Source of the DNA: Paenarthrobacter sp. A20
GTDB lineage: Bacteria > Actinomycetota > Actinomycetes > Actinomycetales > Micrococcaceae
Assembly: GCF_024168825.1 (NCBI RefSeq)
Contig: NZ_JALJWH010000001.1
Location: 4,464,001-4,528,000, forward strand
Length of the DNA stretch: 64,000 nt
Reading direction: 5' to 3'
Part shown: in pieces, positions 20,196-29,669 of the stretch
Layout: every line of letters starts with the position of its first letter
Position numbering within the stretch: the first letter of the stretch is position 1
Notes under the pieces: model-generated
What the model was told of the DNA's origin: nothing
Databases searched by the model: none
Seen by the model: the letters and a program-made list of their open reading frames with translations, nothing else
Position numbers and translations under genes: made by a program

Positions 20196-20712
20196 CGTGC
20201 AGGCCGACGTAACCAATCTCCGGGTGGTCAAAAGCCTCAGGCACGGTGGCGAGGATCCGGAAGCCCATGGACTGCCATAACCACACCGCGCGGACGTTGC
20301 TCTCCACCACCGCGTTGTACTGCATCGCGTAGAACCCGGCGGCTTTGGCCTCGCTGAGGGAGTAGGCGCACAAAGCCCGGGCGATTCCCTGGCCCGAGTT
20401 GTTGGCCCCTACCATGTACCCGGCGTTGGCTACGTGGCTCCCTCCACCTGCTTGGTTGGCGTGGAACTCCCCCGTGCCCAGTACCTCGCCCGTGTCCTTG
20501 TGGACAGCCACGAATGTCTGACCCGGAGCATCTTTGATCCATTTGCTGCGGGCGACTTCCTCAGTGGTGTCGCGGTCCCAGGTGAAGGTTTCGCCGTCGC
20601 GGATTACCGGTTCAAGGATGGACCAGATACCGGGCCAGTCCATAAGGGTTGCTGTGCGGATGTCGAAAGTCTGTTCTTGGCTCACAGCGGCCACGCTAGC
20701 AGCCTTGGACAC
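20176..20712 (-). CDS. GNAT-family N-acetyltransferase (phosphinothricin acetyltransferase-like)
   Basis: About 178 residues of GNAT fold: an N-terminal FDIRTATLMDWPGIWSILEP, then GYMVGANNSGQGIARALCAY (acetyl-CoA loop) and YNAVVESNVRAVWLWQSMGF (the N-R-A-W helix usual in Pat/YncA proteins). The acceptor is unknown. The start is uncertain: the GTG at 20712 follows GGGGAC at a fair distance, and the GTG at 20685 or an upstream ATG at 20769 cannot be excluded. The C-terminus overlaps the GH4 gene end by 20 bp. Confidence 0.82.
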   Translation of the reverse strand: MSKAASVAAVSQEQTFDIRTATLMDWPGIWSILEPVIRDGETFTWDRDTTEEVARSKWIKDAPGQTFVAVHKDTGEVLGTGEFHANQAGGGSHVANAGYMVGANNSGQGIARALCAYSLSEAKAAGFYAMQYNAVVESNVRAVWLWQSMGFRILATVPEAFDHPEIGYVGLHVMYRKL

Positions 20713-20810
20713 TGCGGGGTTGTCCCCAAATGCAGTTGGAGGGCAGGAGTAGTGTTTTCTGCAGGGCAAACATGGTTTTGCTGTTTGCTGTGAATGTCAG
20801 GAGGAATGCG

Positions 20811-22055
20811 GTGCCGTTGATCCGTCGGGTGGCGTTCCTGTCGTTGCATACCTCCCCCATGGAGCAGCCCGGGGCCGGGGATGCCGGCGGGATGAATGTC
20901 TACGTTCGGGCATTGGCGATGGCGCTGGCGGAGTCCGGTGTGGAGGTGGAGATCTTCACCCGTTCCACCAAGGCGGGCCAACCCGCCGTCGAGCATCCCG
21001 GGCCCGGCGTCTGCGTCCACAACGTCATGGCCGGACCGCGCCGGAAACTGCCCAAGGAAGAACTGCCGGCGCTCCTGCATCAGATGGTGGAGGAAATCGA
21101 CAGGATCCGCGGCAGCCAGCTGCACGGCCGCTACGATGCCATCCATTCGCACTACTGGGTTTCCGGGGTGGCCGGGCTTGAGTTGTCCGAGCTGTGGGGT
21201 GTTCCACTGGTGCACACCATGCACACCATGGCCAAGGTCAAGAACCTCGTCCTCGAATCCGGGGAGCGTCCTGAGCCGCGCCGCCGCGAAGAAGGCGAAC
21301 AACGGATCGTCGATGGTGCTGCCCGGCTGGTGGCCAACACTCCCGCCGAAGCTGAAGAACTGGTTTCCCACTACGGTGCAGACCTTGACAGGATCGATGT
21401 CGCGCCGCCCGGGGTGGACCTCAAAGTATTCACGCCGTCCTTCCGGCGGAAATCGCGTTCCTTGCGGGATGTCAGGCCGGACAGTTTCCATATCCTCTTC
21501 GCAGGGAGAATCCAGCGACTCAAGGGCCCCCAGGTGTTCGTCAAGGCGGCCGGTATCCTGCGCAAGCGCCGGCCGGACATTGATCTTGAGATGACCATCC
21601 TGGGGTCACTCAGTGGGGCCAAGGACTTCAACCTCCAGCACATCATCGAAGACGCCGGGCTGGCTGACGTCGTCACGCACCGCCCGCCGGTGGTGGCTCC
21701 TGAACTGGCCAGTTGGTTCCGTTCGGCAGACGTCGTGGTGATGCCCTCCTTCAGCGAATCCTTCGGTTTGGTCGCCTTGGAAGCACAGGCGTGCGGCACA
21801 CCCGTGGTGGCTACAAATGTAGGCGGCCTGTCCCGCGCCATCTCGGACGGAAGGACCGGAATGCTGGTGGACGGTCACGACCCCTCCGACTGGGCAGACG
21901 CCCTCGAAGACCTGTATGACGATGCCCAGACGCGGGAAGACATGGGCCGGCTGGCCGCCACCCACGCCGAGTCCTTCGGATGGCAACGGACGGCAGCCAT
22001 CACTTTGGAGAGCTACCGCGAAGCTGTAGGAGGCCTGCTGGTCCCGCGGCGCTGA
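20811..22055 (+). CDS. mshA: D-inositol-3-phosphate glycosyltransferase MshA
   Basis: The first committed step of mycothiol synthesis: transfers GlcNAc from UDP-GlcNAc to 1L-inositol-1-phosphate. The 414-residue GT4 protein has the diagnostic N-terminal [20 protein letters not shown], the HSHYW block, [13 protein letters not shown] and the EX7E motif in [20 protein letters not shown]. The GTG at 20811 is preceded by a strong AGGAGG six bases away, so the longer in-frame start at 20730 is rejected. ino1, which makes its acceptor, lies 4 kb downstream on the other strand. Confidence 0.95.
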   Translation: MPLIRRVAFLSLHTSPMEQPGAGDAGGMNVYVRALAMALAESGVEVEIFTRSTKAGQPAVEHPGPGVCVHNVMAGPRRKLPKEELPALLHQMVEEIDRIRGSQLHGRYDAIHSHYWVSGVAGLELSELWGVPLVHTMHTMAKVKNLVLESGERPEPRRREEGEQRIVDGAARLVANTPAEAEELVSHYGADLDRIDVAPPGVDLKVFTPSFRRKSRSLRDVRPDSFHILFAGRIQRLKGPQVFVKAAGILRKRRPDIDLEMTILGSLSGAKDFNLQHIIEDAGLADVVTHRPPVVAPELASWFRSADVVVMPSFSESFGLVALEAQACGTPVVATNVGGLSRAISDGRTGMLVDGHDPSDWADALEDLYDDAQTREDMGRLAATHAESFGWQRTAAITLESYREAVGGLLVPRR

Positions 22056-22159
22056 GTCTTCGCCCGGATCCCGCTCCTGGGCTGGTAGATTGTCGCGCAC
22101 AGCGTATGAAAGCCTGCAGCACCATCCACGCTGCAGGGACACTCAGCCGAAGGACAACG

Positions 22160-23845
22160 ATGTCTGAAAAGGTCATGACTGATCTTGAAATTGCCCACAA
22201 CGCCACCATGCTGCCCATCGAGGACATCGCCGAACGCTCGGGCATCAACGTGGATGCCCTGGAGCTGTACGGGCCATACAAGGCCAAAATCAATCCGGCC
22301 AAACTGGTCCTCCCGGCCGGGAAACCCAACGGCAAGGTGGTGCTTGTATCGGCCATGTCGCCCACTCCTGCCGGCGAAGGCAAATCCACCACCACAGTGG
22401 GACTTGCGGACTCCCTGGCCCGTGCAGGACACAAGGTGATGATCGCTCTGCGCGAGCCCTCCCTGGGTCCCATCCTGGGAATGAAGGGCGGCGCCACAGG
22501 TGGCGGCTACTCCCAGGTGTTGCCCATGGACGACATCAACCTGCATTTCACCGGCGACTTCCACGCCATCACATCTGCGAACAACGCGCTCATGGCGCTG
22601 GTGGACAACCACATCTTCCAAGGAAACGAACTTGGAATCGATCCTCGCCGCATGACCTTCAAACGCGTGCTGGACATGAACGACCGCTCACTGCGCGAAG
22701 TCGTCATCGGGCTCGGCGGGCCAATGCAGGGAGTGCCACGGCAGGACGGCTTCGACATCACGGTCGCTTCCGAGATCATGGCAGTCTTCTGTCTCGCCAC
22801 GGACCTCGACGACCTTCGGGCACGTCTTGGACGGATCACTTTCGGGTACACCTATGACCGTGTGCCGGTCACTGTGGCTGACCTTGGTGTGGAGGGTGCC
22901 CTGACCATGCTCTTGAAGGACGCCATCAAACCCAACCTCGTCCAGACCATCGCCGGAACGCCGGCATTGGTGCATGGTGGACCGTTCGCCAATATTGCCC
23001 ATGGCTGCAATTCCTTGATCGCCACCACCACCGCAATGCAACTGGCCGACATCGTGGTCACCGAGGCCGGGTTCGGAGCCGACCTCGGTGCCGAAAAGTA
23101 TATGGACATCAAGGCGCGCATCGCCGAGGTGGCGCCATCCGCCGTCGTGGTCGTAGCAACCATCCGTGCCCTCAAGATGCAGGGCGGGGTTCCCAAGGAC
23201 CAACTCAGCCAACCCAACGTCGAGGCCGTGGCCGCGGGGGTGGAGAACCTGGAGAGGCACGTCGGGAACGTCGCCAAGTTCGGCATCACCCCTGTTGTCG
23301 CCATCAATAAGTTCGGCACCGACACCCCCGAGGAACTTCAGTGGCTCCTGGCTTGGTGCGCCGCGGAAGGCGTGGAGGCCGCCGTCGCTGACGTTTGGGG
23401 CCACGGAGGTGGAGGCGACGGCGGTGACGAGTTGGCCTCCAAGGTCGCAGCGGCCCTGGACTCACCGTCCACCTTCCATCACCTCTACCCCCTGGAACTC
23501 AGCGTCGAGGACAAGATCCGAACGATTGTGCAGGAGATCTACGGTGCCGAGGGCGTCGAATTCTCGGTTCCGGCCTTGAAACGCCTCGCCGAGATCGACA
23601 AGAACGGGTGGTCCGGCCTCCCCGTCTGCATGGCCAAGACACAGTATTCGTTTACGGACGATGCCTCCAGGCTCGGCGCACCCAAGGGATTCAGGGTCCA
23701 TGTCCGCGAACTGATCCCCAAGACCGGGGCAGGGTTCATTGTCGCGTTGACCGGGGCCGTCATGACCATGCCAGGCCTGCCAAAGGAACCGGCGGCGATG
23801 CGCATGGACGTGGACGCTGAAGGACAGCCCACCGGACTCTTCTGA
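22160..23845 (+). CDS. fhs: Formate--tetrahydrofolate ligase
   Basis: ATP-dependent ligation of formate to tetrahydrofolate, giving 10-formyl-THF for purine and fMet synthesis. The 561-residue protein is full length, with the P-loop [16 protein letters not shown] at 67-82, [20 protein letters not shown] near 95-114 and the C-terminal [20 protein letters not shown] region. The start is MSEKVMTD at 22160 after CCGAAGGACAACG; longer upstream starts overlap mshA. An IS110 element is inserted two bases after its stop codon, so the native terminator has been displaced or lost. Confidence 0.96.
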   Translation: MSEKVMTDLEIAHNATMLPIEDIAERSGINVDALELYGPYKAKINPAKLVLPAGKPNGKVVLVSAMSPTPAGEGKSTTTVGLADSLARAGHKVMIALREPSLGPILGMKGGATGGGYSQVLPMDDINLHFTGDFHAITSANNALMALVDNHIFQGNELGIDPRRMTFKRVLDMNDRSLREVVIGLGGPMQGVPRQDGFDITVASEIMAVFCLATDLDDLRARLGRITFGYTYDRVPVTVADLGVEGALTMLLKDAIKPNLVQTIAGTPALVHGGPFANIAHGCNSLIATTTAMQLADIVVTEAGFGADLGAEKYMDIKARIAEVAPSAVVVVATIRALKMQGGVPKDQLSQPNVEAVAAGVENLERHVGNVAKFGITPVVAINKFGTDTPEELQWLLAWCAAEGVEAAVADVWGHGGGGDGGDELASKVAAALDSPSTFHHLYPLELSVEDKIRTIVQEIYGAEGVEFSVPALKRLAEIDKNGWSGLPVCMAKTQYSFTDDASRLGAPKGFRVHVRELIPKTGAGFIVALTGAVMTMPGLPKEPAAMRMDVDAEGQPTGLF

Positions 23846-23884
23846 CGCTCGTTACCTTTTTCGTAGCCTGTTTCCTGGTGCAGG

Positions 23885-24055
23885 ATATGGGTGTGCTGGC
23901 CTGCTGATCCCGGCATGATTGTGACGCTCTGTCAGTCGATGATCTTGAGAGTGTTGTCACCGGGGTTGGTAGGTGCCGGGAGACCGCTGATAGGGGCAGG
24001 ACAGTTCGGGAACGTCGTGCGTAACGTGGGTGCCGGGTCCTGACACCGATGGTGG
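23885..24055 (+). ncRNA. Predicted IS110 bridge RNA (target- and donor-binding loops)
   Basis: The noncoding 5' end of the element folds into two guide-bearing loops. Target loop: TGACGCTCT (23922-23930) is identical to the rebuilt target across left flank, core and right flank, and TGAGAG (23946-23951) is the reverse complement of core plus right flank CTCTCA; outer pairing is CCCGG (23909-23913) with CCGGG (23960-23964). Donor loop: ATAGGGGCA (23990-23998) matches the right end ATAGGGACA at 25301-25309 with one wobble-compatible change; a hairpin GAC-a-GTTC/GAACGTC (24000-24016) follows; then GTAACG (24021-24026) is the reverse complement of the left end CGTTAC at 23850-23855. The order LTG, RTG, LDG, RDG is that described for IS621. 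The exact 5' and 3' ends are uncertain. Confidence 0.7.
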
Positions 24056-24092
24056 GCCAGTGGAGGTAGTTGACTACGACTGGAGGTGCCAG

Positions 24093-25292
24093 ATGATCAC
24101 GAACCACGACGGTGTCGAGGTGTTTATTGGGCTGGATGTTGGCAAGGGCGTCCATCATGCCGTTGCCGTGGATCGGGCCGGCAGGAAATTACTGGACCGG
24201 GCGCTGCCCAACGATGAAGCCAAAATCCGGGAAATCATCGCCGAACTTGTGGACGCCGGACGTGTGTTGCTGGTCGTTGACCAGCCAGCGACTATCGGCG
24301 CGTTGCCGGTAGCCGTTGCCCAGGCCGCCGGGGTGCTGGTCGGCTACCTGCCGGGGCTGGCGATGCGCCGGATCGCGGATCTTCACCCCGGAGAGGCGAA
24401 GACCGATGCCCGGGACGCGTTCATCATCGCCGAGGCCGCCAGGACCATGCCGCATGCCCTGCGCTCGGTTCAGTTGGTCGATGAGCAGCTCGCTGAGCTG
24501 AGCATGCTTTGCGGGTTCGACGAGGATCTGGCCAAGCAGGCCACGGCGACTTCGAACCGGATCCGCGGGCTGCTCACCCAGATCCACCCAGCTCTGGAAA
24601 GGGTGCTGGGACCCTACATGGACCACCCGGCGGTGCATGACCTGCTGCGGACCTGGCCTACCCCTGAAGCGCTCCGTCACGCGGGCCGGCGCCGGATCGG
24701 GACCCGGCTGAGCAAACTCGCGCCGCGGATGGGTGAACGTCTTGCCGATGACATCATCGAGGCCTTGGGCCGGCAAACAGTCACTGTCGTAGGAACGAAC
24801 GCCGCGACCATCGTGCTGCCCCAGCTCGCGGCCATGCTCGCCGGGCTCCACGAAAGCCGCGCCACGGTCCTCACCCAGGTCGAAGCTCTCGTGGAGGCCC
24901 ACCCTCTTCACCCGGTCCTGATGTCTCTGCCGGCCGTGGGCATCAGGACCGCCGCACGAATCCTCACCGAAGTCGCCGGGAAAGAGTTCCCCACCGCCGG
25001 GCACCTGGCCTCTTACGCCGGGCTGGCCCCCGTCACCTGGCGATCCGGGTCCTCCATCCGCGGCGACCATTCCTCAAGAAAAGGCAACAAAGTCCTCAAA
25101 CGAACCCTGTTCCTCTCCGCATTCGCTGCGCTCCACGACCCACCGTCCCGGGCATACTACGAACGCAAACGAGCCGAAGGAAAACGCCACAACCAAGCAC
25201 TCATCGCCCTCGCACGACGACGCTGCGACACCCTCTACGCCATGCTCCGCGACGGCACCCTCTACCAACCCCCAACACCCAAAACCGCTTGA
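24093..25292 (+). CDS. IS110-family transposase (DEDD RuvC-like plus serine C-terminal domain)
   Basis: A 399-residue recombinase that appears intact. The RuvC-like domain has Asp15 in FIGLDVGKGVHH, an acidic residue in LVVDQPATIGALP (Asp63, where many relatives have Glu), and the pair in KTDARDAFIIAE (Asp105, Asp108). The C-terminal Tnp domain contains LMSLPAVGIRTAARILTEV, ASYAGLAPVTWRSGSSIRG (candidate catalytic serine at 318-321) and a final RRRCDTLYAMLRDGTLY. IS110 enzymes recombine through a circular intermediate guided by a bridge RNA. The ATG at 24093 is chosen because GGAGGTGCCAG precedes it; the GTG at 24030 would overlap the RNA. Confidence 0.95.
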   Translation: MITNHDGVEVFIGLDVGKGVHHAVAVDRAGRKLLDRALPNDEAKIREIIAELVDAGRVLLVVDQPATIGALPVAVAQAAGVLVGYLPGLAMRRIADLHPGEAKTDARDAFIIAEAARTMPHALRSVQLVDEQLAELSMLCGFDEDLAKQATATSNRIRGLLTQIHPALERVLGPYMDHPAVHDLLRTWPTPEALRHAGRRRIGTRLSKLAPRMGERLADDIIEALGRQTVTVVGTNAATIVLPQLAAMLAGLHESRATVLTQVEALVEAHPLHPVLMSLPAVGIRTAARILTEVAGKEFPTAGHLASYAGLAPVTWRSGSSIRGDHSSRKGNKVLKRTLFLSAFAALHDPPSRAYYERKRAEGKRHNQALIALARRRCDTLYAMLRDGTLYQPPTPKTA

Positions 25293-25311
25293 CGAAAAAC
25301 ATAGGGACACT

Positions 25312-25406
25312 CTCACCTTTCAAGCCATTCCACCCGTTCCTCTCTCACTCTCTTGAAGAAAGTGAGCGAGGATGCGCCGACAGGCGACAGGACGTGAGAG
25401 AGCGTC
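25312..25406. repeat. Intergenic palindromic repeat element, split by the IS110 insertion
   Basis: The part right of the IS holds an inner hairpin of 15 bp (25340-25354 with 25356-25370, 13 of 15 paired: CTCTCTCACTCTCTT and AAGAAAGTGAGCGAG). It ends in GTGAGAGAGCGTC (25394-25406). With the IS removed, GACGCTCTCAC, formed from 23844-23849 and 25312-25316, is the inverted partner of that last motif apart from a 2-bp indel. The whole unit of about 100 bp resembles a REP/BIME-type intergenic element. Copies elsewhere in the genome are expected but not visible here. Confidence 0.55.
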
Positions 25407-25416
25407 GGGAAACGAC

Positions 25417-25447
25417 AAACGCCCCCGTATCGGATACGGGGGCGTTT
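25417..25447 (-). terminator. Terminator downstream of ino1
   Basis: A perfect 14-bp stem (AAACGCCCCCGTAT with ATACGGGGGCGTTT) around a 3-base loop, 15 bp past the ino1 stop. T-rich ends are present on both strands, so it may act in both directions. Confidence 0.88.
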
Positions 25448-25461
25448 GATGTAACAGGGGT

Positions 25462-26547
25462 TTAGCGCTCGATGTCACCGCGGATGAAGGCCTCAACCTT
25501 GTCGCGGGCGAGGTCGTCGTTGAACTGCTCCGGCGGCGACTTCATGAAGTAGCTGGAAGCAGAGAGCAACGGGCCGCCGATACCGCGGTCCAGGCCGATC
25601 TTGGCGGCGCGGATGGCGTCGATGATGACGCCGGCGGAGTTCGGGGAGTCCCACACCTCGAGCTTGTACTCAAGTGACACCGGGGCGTCACCGAAGTTGC
25701 GGCCTTCAAGGCGGACGAAGGCCCACTTACGGTCATCGAGCCAGGCAACGTAGTCCGACGGGCCGATGTGGACGTCGTCGGCGTGCAGTTCAGCCTCGAC
25801 GTTGGAGGTGACGGCCTGGGTCTTGGAGATCTTCTTGGACTCAAGCCGGTCGCGCTCAAGCATGTTCTTGAAGTCCATGTTGCCGCCAACATTAAGCTGG
25901 TACGTGCGGTCAAGCGTGACACCGCGGTCTTCGAACAGCTTGGCCATGACACGGTGCGTGATGGTGGCACCGATCTGGCTCTTGATGTCGTCGCCCACGA
26001 TCGGGACACCGGCTTCGGTGAACTTGTCAGCCCACTCCTTGGTACCGGCAATGAAGACAGGCAGGGCGTTGACGAAAGCCACGCCGGCATCAATGGCGCA
26101 CTGCGCGTAGAACTTGGCAGCCTTGTCCGAACCGACAGGCAGGTAGCAGACCATGACATCGGCCTTGGCTTCGCGGAGCGCTGCGACGATGTCGACAGCT
26201 TCTTCGGGTGCCTCAACGATGGTCTCGCGGTAGTACTTGCCAAGGCCATCGAGCGTGTGGCCACGCTGGACTTTAACGCCCGTTGCGGGAACGTCGGCGA
26301 TCTTGATGGTGTTGTTTTCGCTGGCGCCGATGGCATCTGCCAGGTCCAGGCCAACCTTCTTGCCGTCAACGTCGAAGGCAGCAACGAACTGTACGTCGTT
26401 GACGTGGTACTGGCCGAACTCCACGTGCATCAGACCCGGGATCGTGGCCTTGGGGTCAGCGTCGCGATAGTACTGAACACCTTGGACCAGCGATGCGGCG
26501 CAGTTACCTACACCGACAATGGCAACACGAATCGGATGTGAAGACAC
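25462..26547 (-). CDS. ino1: Inositol-3-phosphate synthase (Ino1)
   Basis: Converts glucose-6-phosphate to 1L-myo-inositol-1-phosphate with NAD+, the precursor of mycothiol and phosphatidylinositol. The 361-residue actinobacterial-type protein shows the NAD motif [17 protein letters not shown] at 7-23, [20 protein letters not shown] near 132-151, [16 protein letters not shown] near 186-201 and the C-terminal [19 protein letters not shown]. It is flanked by its own terminator. It supplies the acceptor for MshA encoded at 20811. Confidence 0.96.
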   Translation of the reverse strand: MSSHPIRVAIVGVGNCAASLVQGVQYYRDADPKATIPGLMHVEFGQYHVNDVQFVAAFDVDGKKVGLDLADAIGASENNTIKIADVPATGVKVQRGHTLDGLGKYYRETIVEAPEEAVDIVAALREAKADVMVCYLPVGSDKAAKFYAQCAIDAGVAFVNALPVFIAGTKEWADKFTEAGVPIVGDDIKSQIGATITHRVMAKLFEDRGVTLDRTYQLNVGGNMDFKNMLERDRLESKKISKTQAVTSNVEAELHADDVHIGPSDYVAWLDDRKWAFVRLEGRNFGDAPVSLEYKLEVWDSPNSAGVIIDAIRAAKIGLDRGIGGPLLSASSYFMKSPPEQFNDDLARDKVEAFIRGDIER

Positions 26548-26657
26548 GGAACTCCTTTTGAGAAAATAACCTCATGCGCCAGGCGCAGCCCTGACTGAGT
26601 CCAGGGCACGACTGATTGGCACGGCGCCATTCGGCGCACTCTTGCATTGTAACCAAC

Positions 26658-26697
26658 ACAGCAGGGGCCTGCTTTGTTCCCGGCAGGCCCCTGCTGT
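26658..26697 (-). terminator. Terminator of the aldo/keto reductase gene
   Basis: A perfect 15-bp stem (26658-26672 with 26683-26697, ACAGCAGGGGCCTGC type) and a 10-base loop between two genes that both read on the minus strand. Ts follow more clearly on the plus strand, so termination of the leftward transcript is likely rather than certain. Confidence 0.75.
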
Positions 26698-26718
26698 TTT
26701 ATCTCGTAACTCCGGAGG

Positions 26719-27756
26719 CTACTTCTGCGCCCACCGGTTGATGTCAGATTCCACTGCGAACTCGTCAATGGCAGTGAGCTCATCGGTTGTAAACGCCAGG
26801 TTGTTGATCGCGCTGAGGGTGTCCTCCAGCTGGGCCACGCTGGACGCACCGACCAGTGCGGACGTCACCGGCGAGCCCTTCGGTTGGTCGCGCAGGATCC
26901 AGGCAATGGCCATCTGGGCCAGGGTCTGGCCCCGGCCCTCCGCGATCGCGTTCAGTCCCCGCACACGGTCCAGCTTGTCCTCGGTCAGCTGGGATTCAGA
27001 CAGGAACCGCTCCTTGGCAGCACGGGAGTCCGCCGGCACCCCGTTGAGGTAGCGGTTGGTGAGCATGCCTTGGGCGAGCGGGGAGAAGGCGATCGAACCG
27101 GCGCCCACCTGGTCCAGTGCCTCGTACAGGTTGGGCGAGCCGTCCTCGGTCCACCGGTTCAGCATCGAGTAACTGGGTTGGTGGATGAGCAGTGGGGTGC
27201 CGAGTTCTTTCAGGATCCGGGCAGCTTCCAGTGTCTGTTCCGGCGTGTAGGAGGAGATGCCGGCATACAGGGCCTTGCCGGAGCGGACGGCGTAGTCCAG
27301 CGCGCCCATGGTCTCTTCAAGCGGCGTCTCCGGGTCCGGGCGGTGGCTGTAGAAAATGTCCACATAGTCCAGGCCCATGCGCTCCAAGGACTGGTCGAGG
27401 CTGGAGATCAGGTTCTTCCGGGATCCCCACTCGCCGTACGGGCCGGGCCACATGTAGTAGCCGGCTTTTGTGGAGATCACCAGTTCGTCACGGTACGGCT
27501 TGAAGTCGTCCGTCAGGTGGCGGCCGAAGTTCGTTTCGGCTGATCCGTCCGGCGGGCCGTAGTTGTTGGCGAGATCGAAGTGGGTAACGCCCAGGTCAAA
27601 CGCCCGGCGCAGGATGGCACGCTGTTCATCGAACCGCTTGTCATCGCCAAAGTTGTGCCAGAGGCCCAGCGAGATGGCCGGCAGCTTGAGTCCGCTGCGT
27701 CCGACGCGGCGGTAGGGCATGGTTTCGTAGCGGTTTTCCGCAGCCGAATAAGTCAT
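26719..27756 (-). CDS. Aldo/keto reductase (YghZ / L-glyceraldehyde-3-phosphate reductase-like)
   Basis: A 345-residue NADPH-dependent reductase. Family blocks are MPYRRVGRSGLKLPAISLGL near 12-31, the catalytic Tyr in HFDLANNYGPPDGSAE near 59-74 and the Lys in LVISTKAGYYMWPG near 91-104. The late GASSVAQLEDTLSAI block binds NADPH. This is the shaker-beta/YghZ type, which reduces L-glyceraldehyde 3-phosphate and methylglyoxal in E. coli; the substrate here is inferred. The start is the ATG at 27756, with AGGATGGTACGT before it. Confidence 0.9.
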   Translation of the reverse strand: MTYSAAENRYETMPYRRVGRSGLKLPAISLGLWHNFGDDKRFDEQRAILRRAFDLGVTHFDLANNYGPPDGSAETNFGRHLTDDFKPYRDELVISTKAGYYMWPGPYGEWGSRKNLISSLDQSLERMGLDYVDIFYSHRPDPETPLEETMGALDYAVRSGKALYAGISSYTPEQTLEAARILKELGTPLLIHQPSYSMLNRWTEDGSPNLYEALDQVGAGSIAFSPLAQGMLTNRYLNGVPADSRAAKERFLSESQLTEDKLDRVRGLNAIAEGRGQTLAQMAIAWILRDQPKGSPVTSALVGASSVAQLEDTLSAINNLAFTTDELTAIDEFAVESDINRWAQK

Positions 27757-27838
27757 ACGTACCATCCTGCCACTGCACAAACCGGGGCGACGGCGCTGTC
27801 CGCCATGTGGGCGCCGTCACCCTCGGCGTGGGTCGGGT

Positions 27839-29614
27839 TTAGTGGAGACGAACGACGGCGGCGCTGGCCCCGGGAAGCGTCAGAGTTCCTTCGTCCAGGG
27901 CTGCTTCACGGTCAGTGGCCAGCAGGATGGAGCCGCTCAGGGGTGTTCCGAGTGCTTCGTCGCCAAAGTTGCACACCACACGGACGGTGCCGCGGGACAT
28001 CTGCAGCCATTGTTCGTCGTCGTCATACTCCACCACCGTGCTGCCGAAGCCGCCCTCCACCAACTCCGGGGTGTTCCGGCGCAGCTGTGCTAAATCCTTG
28101 TACAGCTGAAGCAGGCGCGCATGGTCCCCTTCGCTGGCTTCTTCCCACGTGAGTTTGGACCGCAGGAAGGTTTGCGGGTCCTGGGGATCAGGAACAACCG
28201 CGGGATCCCATCCCATGCGTTCGAATTCCTTGATCCTTCCCTCGGCCGTAGCTTTGCCGAGCTCGGGCTCCGGGTGGGAGGTGAAGAACTGCCACGGCGT
28301 GGACGCACCGAACTCCTCACCCATGAACAGCATGGGCGTGAAGGGGGATGTCATGGTCAGCACGGCGCCAACTGCCAACTTCCCGTAGCCCAGCGAGGCG
28401 GTGAGTCGATCTCCGATGGCGCGGTTGCCGATTTGGTCGTGGTTCTGAAGGCAGACCACCAGCGCCGACGGGTGGGCCAGATCCCGCCGAATGGGCCTGC
28501 CGTGGTGCCGGCCGCGGAAGCTGGAGTAGCTTCCGTCGTGGAGGAATCCGTGTTCCAGAACCTTCGCCAGGACGGCCAACGAATCGAAGTCCGCGTAGTA
28601 GCCGGTGGTTTCGCCGCTGAGGTTGACGTGCACGGCGTGGTGGAAGTCGTCACTCCACTGGCCTTCGAGTCCGTAGCCGTTGTCCTTGCGGGGATAGATA
28701 AGCCGCGGATTGTTCAGATCCGACTCCGCGATCAGGGTCTTGGGAATTCCTGTCTCGGCCTCGATCTGATCGCCCAAGGCTCCAAAGTCTTCCAGGATGT
28801 GCACTGCCCGTTCGTCGCGCAGGGCATGGACGGCATCGAGGCGGAGTCCGTCCACGTGGTAGTCCCGGAGCCACATCGCCGCGTTTTCCAGGATGTAGCG
28901 CCGAACGTCGTCCGAGCCCGGGCCATCCAGGTTTACGGAGTCCCCCCAGGTATTCCCTTCCCCCGATTTCAGGTACGGCCCGAACTTGGGAAGATAGTTT
29001 CCACTTGGCCCAAGGTGGTTGTAAACGACATCCTGGATGACACCCAAGCCGGCAGCATGGGCAGCATCGACAAACCGCTGGTAGGCCGCCGGTCCACCGT
29101 AGGGCTCGTGGACTGCATACCAAAGGACGCCGTCGTAGCCCCAGTTGTGCACACCGTTGAAACCGTTGACCGGCAGCAACTCGATGAAATCCACGCCAAG
29201 GTCCACCAGGTAGTCCAGTTTCTCCGCGGCAGCATCCAAGGTCCCCTCCGGGGTGAACGTACCGAGGTGGAGCTCGTAGATGACCGAACCCTGGAGGGTC
29301 CGCCCTTGCCAACCGGAGTCCTGCCATTCATGGGCGGAGGGATCAAAGGTGACGGACAACCCGTGCACACCCTCAGGCTGCCTCCGCGAACGCGGATCCG
29401 GGAACGGTCCCTCGCCGTCCACGACGTACCCGTAGGGCACATTGTCACCTGACTGGGCCACCGCATCAGCCGGCGCCCGCCACCACCCAGTGGCGGCGCC
29501 GTCGTGATGATGTTCCATGGCGTACTCATGCCCGCCGGCAAGCAGCCGGACCGAATCAGCATTCGGCGCCCAGACGTCGTAACGGTTCTTTCCAGCGGCG
29601 TGCTCCAGCATCAT
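27839..29614 (-). CDS. treZ: Malto-oligosyltrehalose trehalohydrolase (TreZ)
   Basis: Releases trehalose from the end made by TreY. The 591-residue GH13 protein has an N-terminal CBM48-like domain ([14 protein letters not shown]), [14 protein letters not shown] near 205, the nucleophile block [12 protein letters not shown] near 255, the acid block [13 protein letters not shown] near 285 and [13 protein letters not shown] near 377. Adjacent ATGs at 29614 and 29611 follow GGGGAGC; the second has the better spacing. A much longer open frame upstream is treY in another frame. Last gene of glgX-treY-treZ. Confidence 0.95.
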   Translation of the reverse strand: MMLEHAAGKNRYDVWAPNADSVRLLAGGHEYAMEHHHDGAATGWWRAPADAVAQSGDNVPYGYVVDGEGPFPDPRSRRQPEGVHGLSVTFDPSAHEWQDSGWQGRTLQGSVIYELHLGTFTPEGTLDAAAEKLDYLVDLGVDFIELLPVNGFNGVHNWGYDGVLWYAVHEPYGGPAAYQRFVDAAHAAGLGVIQDVVYNHLGPSGNYLPKFGPYLKSGEGNTWGDSVNLDGPGSDDVRRYILENAAMWLRDYHVDGLRLDAVHALRDERAVHILEDFGALGDQIEAETGIPKTLIAESDLNNPRLIYPRKDNGYGLEGQWSDDFHHAVHVNLSGETTGYYADFDSLAVLAKVLEHGFLHDGSYSSFRGRHHGRPIRRDLAHPSALVVCLQNHDQIGNRAIGDRLTASLGYGKLAVGAVLTMTSPFTPMLFMGEEFGASTPWQFFTSHPEPELGKATAEGRIKEFERMGWDPAVVPDPQDPQTFLRSKLTWEEASEGDHARLLQLYKDLAQLRRNTPELVEGGFGSTVVEYDDDEQWLQMSRGTVRVVCNFGDEALGTPLSGSILLATDREAALDEGTLTLPGASAAVVRLH

Positions 29615-29669
29615 GCTCCCCTGTACATATTCAAGCGTGCGTTGCGGTGACGGTGAGGGTGGTTCGGAA

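Larger units (their letters stand above)
23848..25309 (+). mobile_element. IS110-family insertion sequence with CT core at both ends
   Basis: The ends are inferred from the guide matches of the predicted bridge RNA. The dinucleotide CT occurs at 23848-23849 (left core) and 25310-25311 (right core). The interior begins cgttacc and ends atagggaca, with no terminal inverted repeats, as usual for IS110. The length of about 1462 bp is normal for the family. The element carries one transposase and a 243-bp 5' noncoding end. Joining the flanks rebuilds an empty site ttctgacgCTctcacc, immediately after the fhs stop codon and inside an intergenic palindromic repeat. A TTGACG at 25289-25294 near the right end could serve as a -35 box for a promoter formed on circularisation; a clear -10 was not found. 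Confidence 0.8.

Noticed and set aside
24030-24092. A longer N-terminus for the IS110 transposase from the GTG at 24030
   Set aside because: It would run over the end of the predicted bridge RNA and lacks a ribosome site, while the ATG at 24093 has GGAGGTGCC.
25289-25309. A full promoter across the joined IS ends
   Set aside because: TTGACG is present as a -35 candidate, but no good -10 was found at proper spacing in the left end, so it is only mentioned within the IS entry.
28121-29452. A 443-codon plus-strand open frame
   Set aside because: It is antisense to treZ, with no start site or domain.
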